A DNA stretch of 64,000 nucleotides, taken from NCBI RefSeq assembly GCF_000244895.1, contig NZ_CM001441.1, positions 682,001 to 746,000 on the forward strand, written 5' to 3'. How positions within the stretch are numbered: the stretch's first letter is position 1; every line of letters starts with the position of its first letter. This stretch comes from Desulfosporosinus youngiae DSM 17734. Lineage in GTDB: Bacteria; Bacillota; Desulfitobacteriia; Desulfitobacteriales; Desulfitobacteriaceae. The notes under the pieces were generated by a model, which worked only from the letters and a program-made list of their open reading frames with translations, searched no databases and was not told where the DNA came from. A program made the position numbers and the translations under genes. Of the stretch, positions 1-8,036 are shown piece after piece.

Positions 1-560
1 TTGAAGCAACGATTATGGCATCCCCAACGGAACTGAACTTAGTGAATGGACTTATACTCCCAGGAGTTGGGGCGTTTGCCGATGCGATGCAGGCCTTAAG
101 ACAAGGGGGATGGATTGAGCCGCTCATCCGTTTCGCTCGCTCAGGGCGGCCCTTTTTGGGAATCTGTTTAGGGATGCAGATTCTCTTTGAAGTTGGAGAA
201 GAACACGGCGAGCACGCCGGATTAGGACTGTTAGCCGGTCGGGTGGTCAAATTTCCACCGGGCAGAAAGGTTCCGCATATGGGCTGGAATAGTTTGCAGC
301 TGGAGCAGCCTTCGTATTTATTGGAAGGGATTCCTAATGAGTCCTACTTTTATTTTGTTCATTCCTATTATGCGGAGCCTGGCGAGAAGAGGGATGTCGC
401 CGCGACCAGTGACTATGGGGTTGTTTTCCCCGCGGTTGTAAGCAAGGACAATGTCTGGGGGGCGCAATTTCATCCGGAAAAATCAAGTCCCTGGGGTCTC
501 AAACTTCTGACGAATTTTGGAAAGTGGGTGAATGAAAATGCTGCTCTTTCCGGCCATTGA
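1..560 (+). CDS. hisH: Imidazole glycerol phosphate synthase glutaminase subunit HisH (5' end outside window)
   Basis: Glutamine amidotransferase half of IGP synthase. It releases ammonia from glutamine and passes it to HisF in step five of histidine synthesis (cytoplasm). The frame is open from base 3 with no credible start: the first in-frame ATG (15) has no ribosome site and lies inside the domain, so about 30-35 residues are missing upstream of the window. Visible are the class-I amidotransferase nucleophile motif GICLGMQ (bases 162-182), the PGVGAF motif before it and the C-terminal His-Glu pair in FHPEKS. The family is usually about 200-210 residues. The end overlaps the hisA start, as in compact his operons. 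Order hisH-hisA-hisF-hisIE supports the call. Confidence 0.96.
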   Translation, partial: EATIMASPTELNLVNGLILPGVGAFADAMQALRQGGWIEPLIRFARSGRPFLGICLGMQILFEVGEEHGEHAGLGLLAGRVVKFPPGRKVPHMGWNSLQLEQPSYLLEGIPNESYFYFVHSYYAEPGEKRDVAATSDYGVVFPAVVSKDNVWGAQFHPEKSSPWGLKLLTNFGKWVNENAALSGH

Positions 561-1299
561 TCTAAAAGAGGGGAAAGCGGTGCGCCTTTTACAGGGGAGG
601 ATGGAGGATTCTACGGTTTACGCAGATAACCCTGTTGAAGTTGCTCAAGACTTTGAGAAACAAGGAGCCGAGTATTTACATATGGTTGATCTGAATGGCG
701 CCTTTTCCGGAAAGCCTATGAACGATGAAGCCATACGGAGGATTGTCGGCAGTGTTTCGCTGAAAATTCAGGTAGGCGGTGGAATCCGCACGATGGAGCA
801 GATTACAGAGTTATTAGAGTTAGGGGTTGAACGGGTTATTCTAGGCACGATCGCCGTTAAAAATCCGGAATTGGTTGCCGAGGCGGCACGCCGATATGGG
901 AAACGAGTCATCGTGGGGATTGATGCCAAGGACGGCTTGGTCGCCGTTCAAGGATGGGCTGAAACGACAGAAATGCGGGCTGTCGATTTAGGAAAGGCTA
1001 TGAAAGCCGTGGGAATTCAAAGTGTGGTCTTCACAGATATCTCACGCGACGGAATGCTCCAGGGACCTAATCTGGAGAGTACCGTACAGATGGCTCAGGA
1101 AACCGGCCTGTCTGTGATCGCCTCAGGCGGGATTTCTACGTTAGCTGATCTGAGAAACCTGCAGGCCGAAGTGCTTAAAGGAGTTGCTATTGAAGGCGCT
1201 ATTACCGGAAAAGCGCTCTATAGCGGGGCCTTTACCCTGGGGGAAGCCTTGGAGGCTGCTCGTGGAAAAGCGTTAATCTCAGAAGCAAAAGAAGGTTAA
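532..1299 (+). CDS. hisA: ProFAR isomerase HisA
   Basis: 1-(5-phosphoribosyl)-5-[(5-phosphoribosylamino)methylideneamino]imidazole-4-carboxamide isomerase, a (beta/alpha)8 barrel that makes the PRFAR substrate of HisH-HisF. At 255 residues it is slightly longer than typical. The N-terminal catalytic Asp is in PAIDLKEGK and the second catalytic Asp in DISRDGML. Phosphate-binding GGGI and ASGGI loops are present. The start is ambiguous: ATG at 532 or at 538. The second gives the more typical MLLFPAIDL N-terminus, and both overlap hisH by more than 20 bases, which implies translational coupling. Followed 14 bases later by hisF. Confidence 0.96.
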   Translation: MKMLLFPAIDLKEGKAVRLLQGRMEDSTVYADNPVEVAQDFEKQGAEYLHMVDLNGAFSGKPMNDEAIRRIVGSVSLKIQVGGGIRTMEQITELLELGVERVILGTIAVKNPELVAEAARRYGKRVIVGIDAKDGLVAVQGWAETTEMRAVDLGKAMKAVGIQSVVFTDISRDGMLQGPNLESTVQMAQETGLSVIASGGISTLADLRNLQAEVLKGVAIEGAITGKALYSGAFTLGEALEAARGKALISEAKEG

Positions 1300-1313
1300 G
1301 GAGGGAATGAGAC

Positions 1314-2078
1314 ATGTTAAGTAAGCGGATCATTCCCTGTTTAGATGTCCATGATGGGCGTGTGGTCAAGGGAACCAATTTTGTGCAGTTACGTGACGCG
1401 GGAGACCCAGTGGAACTCGCGGCCCTCTACGACCAAGAAGGCGCGGATGAGTTAATTTTCCTGGATATAACCGCTTCATCTGATAACCGGGAAACTATGG
1501 TTGACGTAGTGCGCCGAACCGCTGAGCAGGTTTTTATTCCTTTCACAATCGGAGGCGGATTGCGGACTATTGAGGATATCCGCCGCATGCTCAGAGCGGG
1601 AGCGGATAAAATTGCGCTGAACACGTCGGCGGTTCAGACTCCCAGGCTTATTCAGGAAGGAGCACATGCCTTTGGAAGTCAATGTATTGTAGTAGCTATT
1701 GATGCGCGAAGTACGGCAGCGGGTCAATGGGAAGTGTATATTCATGGTGGAAGAACGGCGACCGGCAAGGATGTTTTAGAATGGGCCGCGGAAGTGGAAG
1801 CTCTCGGCGCGGGAGAGATTCTTTTAACTTCCATGGATCGCGACGGGACCAAGATTGGCTACGAATTAGAATTGACCAGGGCTGTGAGTCGAGCCGTATC
1901 CCTGCCCGTCATAGCGAGCGGTGGGGTAGGAACCTTAGAACATCTCGCGGAAGGGCTAACTGTTGGGGAAGCAGACGCTGTCCTGGCCGCTTCGATCTTT
2001 CATTATAAGGAGTATAGCATTGAGGAAGCTAAACGGTATTTAGCGCAGAGGGGAATACTAGTACGGGGACTTGTGTGA
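1314..2078 (+). CDS. hisF: Imidazole glycerol phosphate synthase cyclase subunit HisF
   Basis: Synthase subunit of IGP synthase. It uses ammonia tunnelled from HisH to convert PRFAR into IGP and AICAR. At 254 residues it is normal length for the (beta/alpha)8 barrel. The N-terminal signature [17 protein letters not shown] carries the first catalytic Asp, and the second is in TSMDRDGT. The FTIGGG and ASGGVG phosphate-binding loops are intact. ATG at 1314 has a good Shine-Dalgarno (aaggaggga). Both strands carry long shadow frames across this gene, but only this frame has family motifs. Confidence 0.97.
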   Translation: MLSKRIIPCLDVHDGRVVKGTNFVQLRDAGDPVELAALYDQEGADELIFLDITASSDNRETMVDVVRRTAEQVFIPFTIGGGLRTIEDIRRMLRAGADKIALNTSAVQTPRLIQEGAHAFGSQCIVVAIDARSTAAGQWEVYIHGGRTATGKDVLEWAAEVEALGAGEILLTSMDRDGTKIGYELELTRAVSRAVSLPVIASGGVGTLEHLAEGLTVGEADAVLAASIFHYKEYSIEEAKRYLAQRGILVRGLV

Positions 2079-2184
2079 CACAGCTCTCAGTTCTATGAGG
2101 CAGAGCAAACTAACCTTTCAAAGCTCCCTTCGAATTACGCTTTAGATGAACGCTAGATGATGGTAAAGAAAGGTAGAGATACAT

Positions 2185-2856
2185 ATGGATGCAAATGAAC
2201 TACAAGCCTTAGACTTATCAAAGATCCGCTGGGATACGCAAGGGCTTATTCCCGCAATTGTCCAGGATGTAGAGACTAAGGAAGTTTTAATGCTGGCCTA
2301 TATGAATGAAGAGTCTTTACGGCGGACTTTACTTGAAGGGAAGGCTTGTTATTTTAGCCGAAGCCGGCAATCCCTTTGGTTGAAAGGGGAAACCTCAGGA
2401 CATTTCCAGGAGATGGTTGATATCAAGTTTGACTGTGATCAGGACGCTTTGCTCCTGACTGTGAAGCAGACCGGTATGGCTTGCCATGAAAACTATTTCT
2501 CATGTTTTCACTATGATCTGACCAGCCAAGGCTTCAAGGGGATTGGAGAAGCAAACCTAAGACCTGAGCCTACCCTGGGAAGGACCCTGGAGCTATTGAC
2601 AGAGGTGATCCATTCCAGGAACCTGGAACGGCCTGAAGGAGCTTATACGACTTATCTTTTCGAGAAGGGCATTGACAAGATTCTCAAAAAGGTTGGGGAA
2701 GAAAGCGCGGAAGTGATTATCGCTGCTAAGAATGCCGATCCGGAAGAGATAAGGTGTGAAGTTTCGGACTTGTTCTATCATGTCTTAGTGATGCTTGAAG
2801 ATCGCGGGGTTGGGATTGCAGAGGTTAGCAGGGAGCTGCTTAAAAGGCGCAGGTGA
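2185..2856 (+). CDS. hisIE: Bifunctional phosphoribosyl-AMP cyclohydrolase / phosphoribosyl-ATP pyrophosphatase HisIE
   Basis: Fusion enzyme for steps two and three of histidine synthesis. Residues about 1-120 form the HisI cyclohydrolase, with the metal-binding FDCDQD and CHENYFSCF motifs. Residues about 130-223 form the HisE pyrophosphatase, with [15 protein letters not shown] and the following EVSDLFYH helix typical of the MazG-like fold. At 223 residues it matches usual HisIE fusions. ATG at 2185 follows a modest ribosome site (gaaaggtaga). A 106-base gap separates it from hisF with no visible terminator, so it probably belongs to the same transcript, which then ends at the terminator near 2952. 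Confidence 0.96.
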   Translation: MDANELQALDLSKIRWDTQGLIPAIVQDVETKEVLMLAYMNEESLRRTLLEGKACYFSRSRQSLWLKGETSGHFQEMVDIKFDCDQDALLLTVKQTGMACHENYFSCFHYDLTSQGFKGIGEANLRPEPTLGRTLELLTEVIHSRNLERPEGAYTTYLFEKGIDKILKKVGEESAEVIIAAKNADPEEIRCEVSDLFYHVLVMLEDRGVGIAEVSRELLKRRR

Positions 2857-2951
2857 GATATACTAAAAATTGCTGAGGATGAGGGTATGTGTTGAGGACA
2901 AAGAAGTAACTATAAATTATCAGCATCGGGACCCTTTATAGTGAAGAGGGA

Positions 2952-2988
2952 ACTGCCGGCAGCGTCTTAGCTGCCGGCAGTCGGTTTT
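2952..2988 (+). terminator. Rho-independent terminator of the his operon
   Basis: A 12-bp GC-rich perfect stem (ACTGCCGGCAGC with its complement, 2952-2963 and 2970-2981) closed by a short loop and followed by a T run. It lies about 95 bases after hisIE. The rest of the 2857-3238 gap is AT-rich and shows no gene. Confidence 0.9.
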
Positions 2989-3238
2989 TCAGTTAATCAT
3001 TGGTACAAAACCAGGAGAAGGCGCTCATCTTTGGCTTTGAATCTATTTTAAAATATCAAGGTCATGAAACAGTAACAGGCATTCATAAAACAAGTTTCAC
3101 AATCTCTTGCAATTTATAATAAATATTATATAATAATAAATATCGAAATGTAGTTGTGTAATGAACTCGTTTATAATTGTTTACGTTCTTTTTCAGGGTG
3201 TTTTTCAGGTAGAAATTAAATTGAGGGGAGGAGTCCAT

Positions 3239-3385
3239 ATGGAAGGGCTGGATTTTTTGGTAACATCCATTTGTTTCTCCGTTTTAGGTTATGGATTATG
3301 TTACCTTACTCTTTCAAGTAACAATAAGCTTAAAAGGCCTAACGATACTCAGAAGAATCATTGGCAAGATGAGAGAGCAACCTAA
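3239..3385 (+). CDS. Small single-span membrane protein, unknown
   Basis: A 48-residue ORF starting at ATG 3239, just after a strong Shine-Dalgarno (ggggaggag). The frame stays open further upstream to 3161, but that extension has no ribosome site. Residues about 6-26 are hydrophobic (LVTSICFSVLGYGLCYL) and predict one membrane segment. The tail is polar and charged. No family recognised. The good ribosome site is the main reason to believe it is translated. Confidence 0.45.
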   Translation: MEGLDFLVTSICFSVLGYGLCYLTLSSNNKLKRPNDTQKNHWQDERAT

Positions 3386-3573
3386 ATAATAATTTCTAGC
3401 CTGTTCGTGTAAAGAAATATAATCCCAATACTAGTATGATTAGGACTTTGGTTTTTGTCTTTGTCTTCATAATCCGCACTTTTATTATTTTATCAAGGCT
3501 GCAGCCCTTGAGTTGAGATACAAGGAGTAAGCTCCGGCCTTGAGAATCTTAGAGCGGGATTGAGCCTTCTGCT

Positions 3574-4521
3574 TTGGCTATGAACTTCACTATCCAGTAC
3601 CTGCCGGCATATTCTGCATTAGACGAATTAAGGAAAGGGCGGGCAGATGGAGTGAATGATTTAGCAGCCGAACGGACACCGCTTGTGATTGCGGCTGAAA
3701 TCAATATGATTACCCACCAGACCAAAAAGATCCTGCTGGCCAGTGCCGTTGAAATCGGCTGCCGGCTGAAAGAAGCGAAGAGCCTAGTCAAGCACGGGGA
3801 ATGGGGAAAGTGGCTGGAAGAGTCCGTAAGCTATACCCAGAGAACTGCAGAAAGACTGATGAGGCTCTATGAAGAGTATGAGTCCAGCTTCCCCGATGGA
3901 CAGAGCAGTTCAAATTCGTCACCAGTGTCGAATTTGACATACACCCAAGCCCTCCTCTTGCTGGGTTTACCGGCAGAGGAGAGGGAGGAATTCCTGGCTC
4001 AAAACGATGTGGCCGGCATGACGAAACAAGAGCTGCAGCAGGCTCTGAAAGACAGGGACCAAGCCAAGCAGGAGAAGGCGCAAGCTCTTCAGGAAAAGGA
4101 AGTCCTCAAACAAGAACTGGAACGGATTCACAGAACCATCTCAGAATTAAAAAAGGAACAAGCCAAAGCTTTGGTCCAGCCTGATTATCTGCAAAATGTC
4201 CCAAGGGACGCTTCTGCTGCCGGCGCAAGCTCCTCAGTCAGCAATGCCCCTCCGTCAAGCAATACTTCTTTACCGACGCACAACCTCCAAACGGAAATTG
4301 ACCCGGGCGCTGCCGCCAAGTATGTGGAGCGCTGCAATACCTGCTGTAAGACCATCAGCACGGCCTTTTTCGAGCTGACGACAGCCCTGACCAATCTGAC
4401 GCATCTTGATGCGAAGCTGAAGGAGGAAAAAAGAAAAGAAACCCAGAAACTGCTTGAGACCATAGCTGAGACGATTAAGGAGTGGCCGCCCCCTAAAAAA
4501 CCTCTTAAAGTAATTCACTGA
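3574..4521 (+). CDS. DUF3102 domain protein
   Basis: The region after about residue 27 matches the DUF3102 family: AERTPLVIAAEINMI, an ExGxRLxEAK-type helix and HGEWGKWLEESVSY. This family is seen in Firmicutes genomes and mobile regions and resembles a DNA-binding ParB-like/KorB-like helical module; its function is not established. After it come a predicted coiled coil (residues about 155-195, rich in K, E and Q), a Ser-rich linker and a C-terminal helical segment with a CNTCCK cysteine cluster. Start uncertain: TTG 3574, ATG 3580 or GTG 3652. The last would give an N-terminus close to other members, but none has a strong ribosome site. Confidence 0.7.
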   Translation: MAMNFTIQYLPAYSALDELRKGRADGVNDLAAERTPLVIAAEINMITHQTKKILLASAVEIGCRLKEAKSLVKHGEWGKWLEESVSYTQRTAERLMRLYEEYESSFPDGQSSSNSSPVSNLTYTQALLLLGLPAEEREEFLAQNDVAGMTKQELQQALKDRDQAKQEKAQALQEKEVLKQELERIHRTISELKKEQAKALVQPDYLQNVPRDASAAGASSSVSNAPPSSNTSLPTHNLQTEIDPGAAAKYVERCNTCCKTISTAFFELTTALTNLTHLDAKLKEEKRKETQKLLETIAETIKEWPPPKKPLKVIH

Positions 4522-4604
4522 CTTTGGAACCTTTCGGTGGACAAGGCCATAGGATGGTTGTAGGACAGCCTAGCCTGTCACATTGGCCAAAAGGAGGTGA
4601 TTTA

Positions 4605-4832
4605 ATGCCTGTTGTGGCAACGCCATACAGCGCTGCTCTGGTATTGGTTTATCAGACCGGTATCAGCGACACCGGTGCTCCGATCACCAGGCAGAGAACC
4701 CTGAACAATATTGTCTTCAATGCCTCGGAACAAGCTGTTTATGATGCGGCTTACGCCATCTTCAGCCTGTCGGAGTATACTCTTCTCGATGTCTATTTCC
4801 GTAAAACGGAGGAATTGATCAACGAGGAGTAA
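4605..4832 (+). CDS. DUF1659 family small protein
   Basis: 75 residues starting at ATG 4605 behind a textbook ribosome site (aaaggaggtga, 4589-4600). The frame extends upstream to 4524, but the Shine-Dalgarno decides the start. The sequence resembles DUF1659: an N-terminal beta strand with LVYQTGISDTGAP, then RTLNNIVFNASEQAVYDAAYAIFSL. DUF1659 genes in Bacilli and Clostridia are commonly followed by a DUF2922 gene, as here. Molecular function unknown. Confidence 0.8.
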   Translation: MPVVATPYSAALVLVYQTGISDTGAPITRQRTLNNIVFNASEQAVYDAAYAIFSLSEYTLLDVYFRKTEELINEE

Positions 4833-4860
4833 ACTCGGGTAAATTCAAGGGAAGGGGGAT

Positions 4861-5109
4861 GTGCTTAAGTTGGCTGTAACTACGAACAGAACAGGAAGGC
4901 TATCCTTCACAACCAGCGGAGGGAATACGTTTTCGATAACCTTTCCCCAGCCCCGGGAGGATATTCAGTTGGCTGAAGCCATGAACGTCATGGATTCTCT
5001 GATCGCCAGCGGGATATTCCTTACGGCGCACGGCACCCTTACAGGTGTAAGGGATATAAAGGTCATCGAGACAAAGACCAATGACCTTTATGATCCCCCG
5101 CAAGGGTAA
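4861..5109 (+). CDS. DUF2922 family small protein
   Basis: 82 residues from GTG 4861 with ribosome site gaaggggg. Contains the DUF2922 pattern: LSFTTSGGNTFSITFPQPRED followed by a helix (AEAMNVMDSLIASGIF) and a C-terminal strand. It pairs with the DUF1659 gene 28 bases upstream and is probably cotranscribed with it, ending at the hairpin near 5180. Function unknown. The recurrence of the pair in Firmicutes is family knowledge; a shared role is inference. Confidence 0.8.
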   Translation: MLKLAVTTNRTGRLSFTTSGGNTFSITFPQPREDIQLAEAMNVMDSLIASGIFLTAHGTLTGVRDIKVIETKTNDLYDPPQG

Positions 5110-5179
5110 GCGGGCAGTGTCAGGATAATGAACGGGGGAGGCTGGAGGTAAGCTGGATTTACCAATAAACTTCATGAGA

Positions 5180-5213
5180 AAGGGCGCTGTTCCATGAATA
5201 TGCGCCCTTTTAA
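5180..5213 (+). terminator. Terminator after the DUF1659-DUF2922 pair
   Basis: Stem AAGGGCGC/GCGCCCTT (5180-5187 with 5202-5209) with a 14-base loop, then TT and an A-rich stretch. Confidence 0.7.
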
Positions 5214-5240
5214 ATAAAAAAAGCATTGACATAACCTTGC

Positions 5241-5402
5241 GGTGATGGATATGTGAAGCGCCGAATACTTAACCAACATGAAGCCTGTTCCATCGAAATC
5301 ATCTGTTATCACTGCCAGCAGTCCGCTGAAAAGTATCTGAAGGGCTATCTTGTCCTAAACGGCGTCAATACCTCCGAAAACACACGATGGCATCTTTTTT
5401 GA
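5241..5402 (+). pseudogene. HEPN domain fragment (decayed)
   Basis: Read from about 5241, one frame encodes a recognisable HEPN-domain segment: EIICYHCQQSAEKYLKGY (5292-5345), the central conserved helix of the HEPN fold, followed by LVLNGVNTSE. No start codon or ribosome site precedes it. Just before the conserved T-H-D motif the frame slips: skipping one base near 5379 restores ACA CAC GAT (Thr-His-Asp). Only about 50 residues remain of a normal 120-130-residue domain. Other members usually sit beside a MNT nucleotidyltransferase; none is here. I read it as a relic of a toxin-antitoxin-like HEPN gene. Confidence 0.75.
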
Positions 5403-5627
5403 CCCCGTCGGGGTTTGATTTATTTGTCGATGAACTTACTTCCTAATAAAACCGGCAAAGGGACCTTACAATCTTGTGCTAATGGAATTCTGTGTGTGTC
5501 CTGCGCCTAGTACATCTCAATAGGCTGTGCGATGTTGAATTTTTCTACTATAACATTAGTTATGCCTGCTAAACGCTTAGAAGTTTTTAATTTAACAAGT
5601 TGTAACTTATAAAATCGGTTTTATTTG

Positions 5628-5656
5628 TTGAATTTTCGATATATCTTTGGTATAAT
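5628..5656 (+). promoter_or_regulatory. Sigma-A-type promoter of the ATPase gene
   Basis: TTGAAT (5628-5633), 17-base spacer, TATAAT (5651-5656), ending about 30 bases before ATG 5686. The near-consensus -10 and ideal spacing make this a confident promoter. Confidence 0.75.
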
Positions 5657-5685
5657 TCTAATATGGAGAGGAGGTCATTACCTTA

Positions 5686-6900
5686 ATGATTAAACGGGAA
5701 TTATACATGAGCCGTATCCGTCCTTTCATCGGAAGCGAGCTTATTAAGGTTTTGACAGGCCTTCGCCGCAGCGGAAAGTCTGTCATGCTGGATTTGATCC
5801 GCGAAGAGCTGATTGCATCTGGTATTTCCGACAAGCAGTTTATATCCCTTAACTTTGAGAATATGAGAAACGCTCGACTGTGTACTGCCGAGGCACTGCG
5901 TGATGAGATTCAGAAACAGGTATCCGCAATTACTGGAAAGGCCTATCTCTTCTTTGATGAGATTCAGGAGGTTGACGGGTGGGAGAAGTGCGTTAATTCC
6001 TTCCGGGTTGAGTTTGACTGCGATATTTATATCACGGGTTCAAACGCCAAGTTGCTTTCGGGGGAGCTTGCCACCTATCTTGCCGGACGTTATGTTGAAT
6101 TCATCATTTATCCTTTCTCATTTGGCGAATTAATCGAGTTGTACCAAACAATCTTTCCGAAGACTTCTCGAAACGACATTTTTTCAAAATATCTTACTAT
6201 CGGCGGTATGCCGTATCTGAGCAATCTCCGGTATGCAGATCAGCCGAGCCAACAATACTTGCAGGACCTTTATAATTCCGTTGTCCTCAAGGATATAGTC
6301 AAGCGGAACAATATAAGGGATGTTGATCTGCTTGAGCGAATTATTGCCTATATTACGGCAAACGTAGGAACTGCCTTCTCCGCAACGTCGATTTCAAAGT
6401 ATCTTAAGAGTGAAAGCCGGACTGTTGCGCCGGAGACAATCTTGAACTATGTGAAGGCATGTGAGGAAGCGTTCCTGTTTTATCGCGTCAAGAGGCAGGA
6501 TTTACAGGGAAAAAGGATCCTCACAATAAATGAGAAATATTTCATTGCCGATCACGGAATACGTGAAGCCGTTTTTGGCGGAAATATGAAGGACATTAAC
6601 CTGATCCTCGAAAACATTGTTTTTATGGAGCTACTGCGACGCGGGTACAAGGTTACAGTAGGAAAAACCGCTGCAAAAGAGATTGATTTTGTCTGCGAGA
6701 AGCAAGGACAAAAACTGTATGTTCAGGTATCCTATTTGCTTGCATCAGAAGAAACCATTGAGCGTGAGTTCGGTGTATATAATAGCATCCGAGATAACTT
6801 CCCCAAGTATGTCATATCACTTGACGAGTTGGACATGAGCCGCAACGGTATCAAGCACAGAAACATCCGCGACTTTCTCTTGTCCCCTGATTGGGGCTAA
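5686..6900 (+). CDS. AAA_14/DUF4143 family ATPase
   Basis: 404 residues, the usual size of the family. Walker A is TGLRRSGKS (residues 24-32) and Walker B YLFFDEIQE is near residue 90. The N-terminal AAA_14 ATPase is followed from about residue 200 by a DUF4143 domain, which ends in a PD-(D/E)XK-like stretch (KEIDFVCEKQGQKLYVQVSY). These proteins are widespread, patchily inherited and of uncertain role; a nuclease-like C-terminus and links to defence or plasmid functions have been suggested. ATG 5686 has ribosome site gagaggagg and its own promoter. It stands alone next to a HEPN relic, in a segment flanked by a short repeated sequence. Confidence 0.88.
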   Translation: MIKRELYMSRIRPFIGSELIKVLTGLRRSGKSVMLDLIREELIASGISDKQFISLNFENMRNARLCTAEALRDEIQKQVSAITGKAYLFFDEIQEVDGWEKCVNSFRVEFDCDIYITGSNAKLLSGELATYLAGRYVEFIIYPFSFGELIELYQTIFPKTSRNDIFSKYLTIGGMPYLSNLRYADQPSQQYLQDLYNSVVLKDIVKRNNIRDVDLLERIIAYITANVGTAFSATSISKYLKSESRTVAPETILNYVKACEEAFLFYRVKRQDLQGKRILTINEKYFIADHGIREAVFGGNMKDINLILENIVFMELLRRGYKVTVGKTAAKEIDFVCEKQGQKLYVQVSYLLASEETIEREFGVYNSIRDNFPKYVISLDELDMSRNGIKHRNIRDFLLSPDWG

Positions 6901-7229
6901 TTTTAAAAGGCATTCTCTGCCTTTCAACGAAAGCTATTGATTATTAAAAACCAAAAATCCAAACATGTTCGGGTAGCATCTTTTTGACCTAACTTTCCAT
7001 GAATATTAAGGCTTTAGGGCCTTTTTTTGCTTTACATGAATTCGGCTTGAGAACAATATGTATACATGGGTAAATCAGAGAAAATGCGAAAGTAGCTGTG
7101 TGACCATTATTGTGGGTTTGGAGGGGAAGAGCCTTTAGGCTGAAAAAAACCGGTGTGGCCCAAAATGGAGCAATCGGTCAGATAGTCTATAAGTTTATGG
7201 GCTAAATAAACAGAAATCATCTCTTTCTG
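6901..7229. other. Gene-free stretch after the ATPase gene
   Basis: Contains a weak terminator-like hairpin, AAGGC/GCCTT followed by seven Ts (7008-7028). Base 6976 onward reads GCATCTTTTTGACC, nearly the same as 5390-5404 on the other side of the ATPase gene. No open frame with a ribosome site was seen. Confidence 0.5.
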
Positions 7230-7832
7230 TCAGATCAAAGACTTTATGTCTATTTGTAATGAATCTAATATCTGTTGTATAACCTCTTCCAACATATTTG
7301 GGAAATCAGCGGTATCTGTCAAAATTGATAGTCTGACCACTTCCTTAGTATTGTTGATTTTCAACCAATACTCTTTTCCGCTGATCAATCCTTCTCCAAA
7401 TTCGGCGGTCCATTCGGTTATGAATCCTTGATATTCACTTTTTTCGATATTACTAACCTTATAAGATTTAAAATCAAAGGGACTTAAGGATTTACTATAA
7501 CTAAGGAAACGCTCTAGATCCTTAATTTCCCATATTTGTAGATATCCTCGAAATGCCAAATCCTTATTTACCAGATAGATACTAAATCGCATCTCATTTC
7601 CTTTGTCAGAACTACCATAGATCTCTGTAGCAGCCGGAACTACTAACATTATATTATAGTCGTCTATATCACATCGCAGAGGTTTGTAATTAGTTATCGT
7701 AGTTTCATCACTCTGTACTGGGAAATAGCCATGTTTTATAGTTTTCACTGAGCCTCTGTATGAAAAGCTTAGAAATACAAGTATTGTAATAATCGAGATT
7801 ATAGTTAAAATAATAAGCATTTTTTTCCTCAT
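7230..7832 (-). CDS. Membrane-anchored extracytoplasmic protein, unknown
   Basis: 200 residues. A short positive N-terminus (MRKK) precedes one hydrophobic segment (about residues 5-24) with no lipobox or clear cleavage site, so it is probably a membrane-anchored protein facing outward. The remainder is a mixed alpha/beta soluble domain (IMLVVPAATEIYGSSDKG, FITEWTAEFGEGLISGKEYW). The overall shape recalls small secreted domains that measure or bind surface components, but I do not recognise the family. ATG 7832 has a good ribosome site on the minus strand (aaaggagga). Single gene, with no partners nearby. Confidence 0.65.
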   Translation of the reverse strand: MRKKMLIILTIISIITILVFLSFSYRGSVKTIKHGYFPVQSDETTITNYKPLRCDIDDYNIMLVVPAATEIYGSSDKGNEMRFSIYLVNKDLAFRGYLQIWEIKDLERFLSYSKSLSPFDFKSYKVSNIEKSEYQGFITEWTAEFGEGLISGKEYWLKINNTKEVVRLSILTDTADFPNMLEEVIQQILDSLQIDIKSLI

Positions 7833-7919
7833 CTAATCCTCCTTTCGTTCTTTTATAACCTATTGAAATACATACACAATAATTACTGATGAATTCGTCT
7901 GATCTTCATAATAAAAAAA

Positions 7920-7962
7920 TACCCTACAGAATAAACTTTCTAGTGTCTACTCTATAGGGCAA
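7920..7962 (-). terminator. Terminator of the aminotransferase gene
   Basis: On the minus strand: CCCTATAGA...TCTGTAGGG (arms 7951-7959 and 7922-7930), then ATTTTTTTA. It lies about 75 bases downstream of the aminotransferase stop. Confidence 0.65.
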
Positions 7963-8036
7963 AAATCCTTAGATTATTTTATTATTTGGATTCGAAGGTC
8001 AGGCTTAACGACTCGTTTACCATTATCTAAAGAGCT

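Noticed and set aside
1427-2008. Open frames on both strands inside hisF
   Set aside because: They overlap a clear hisF and lack any motif.
3574-5109. Prophage remnant
   Set aside because: DUF3102 occurs in mobile regions, but no phage structural, integrase or lysis gene is nearby.
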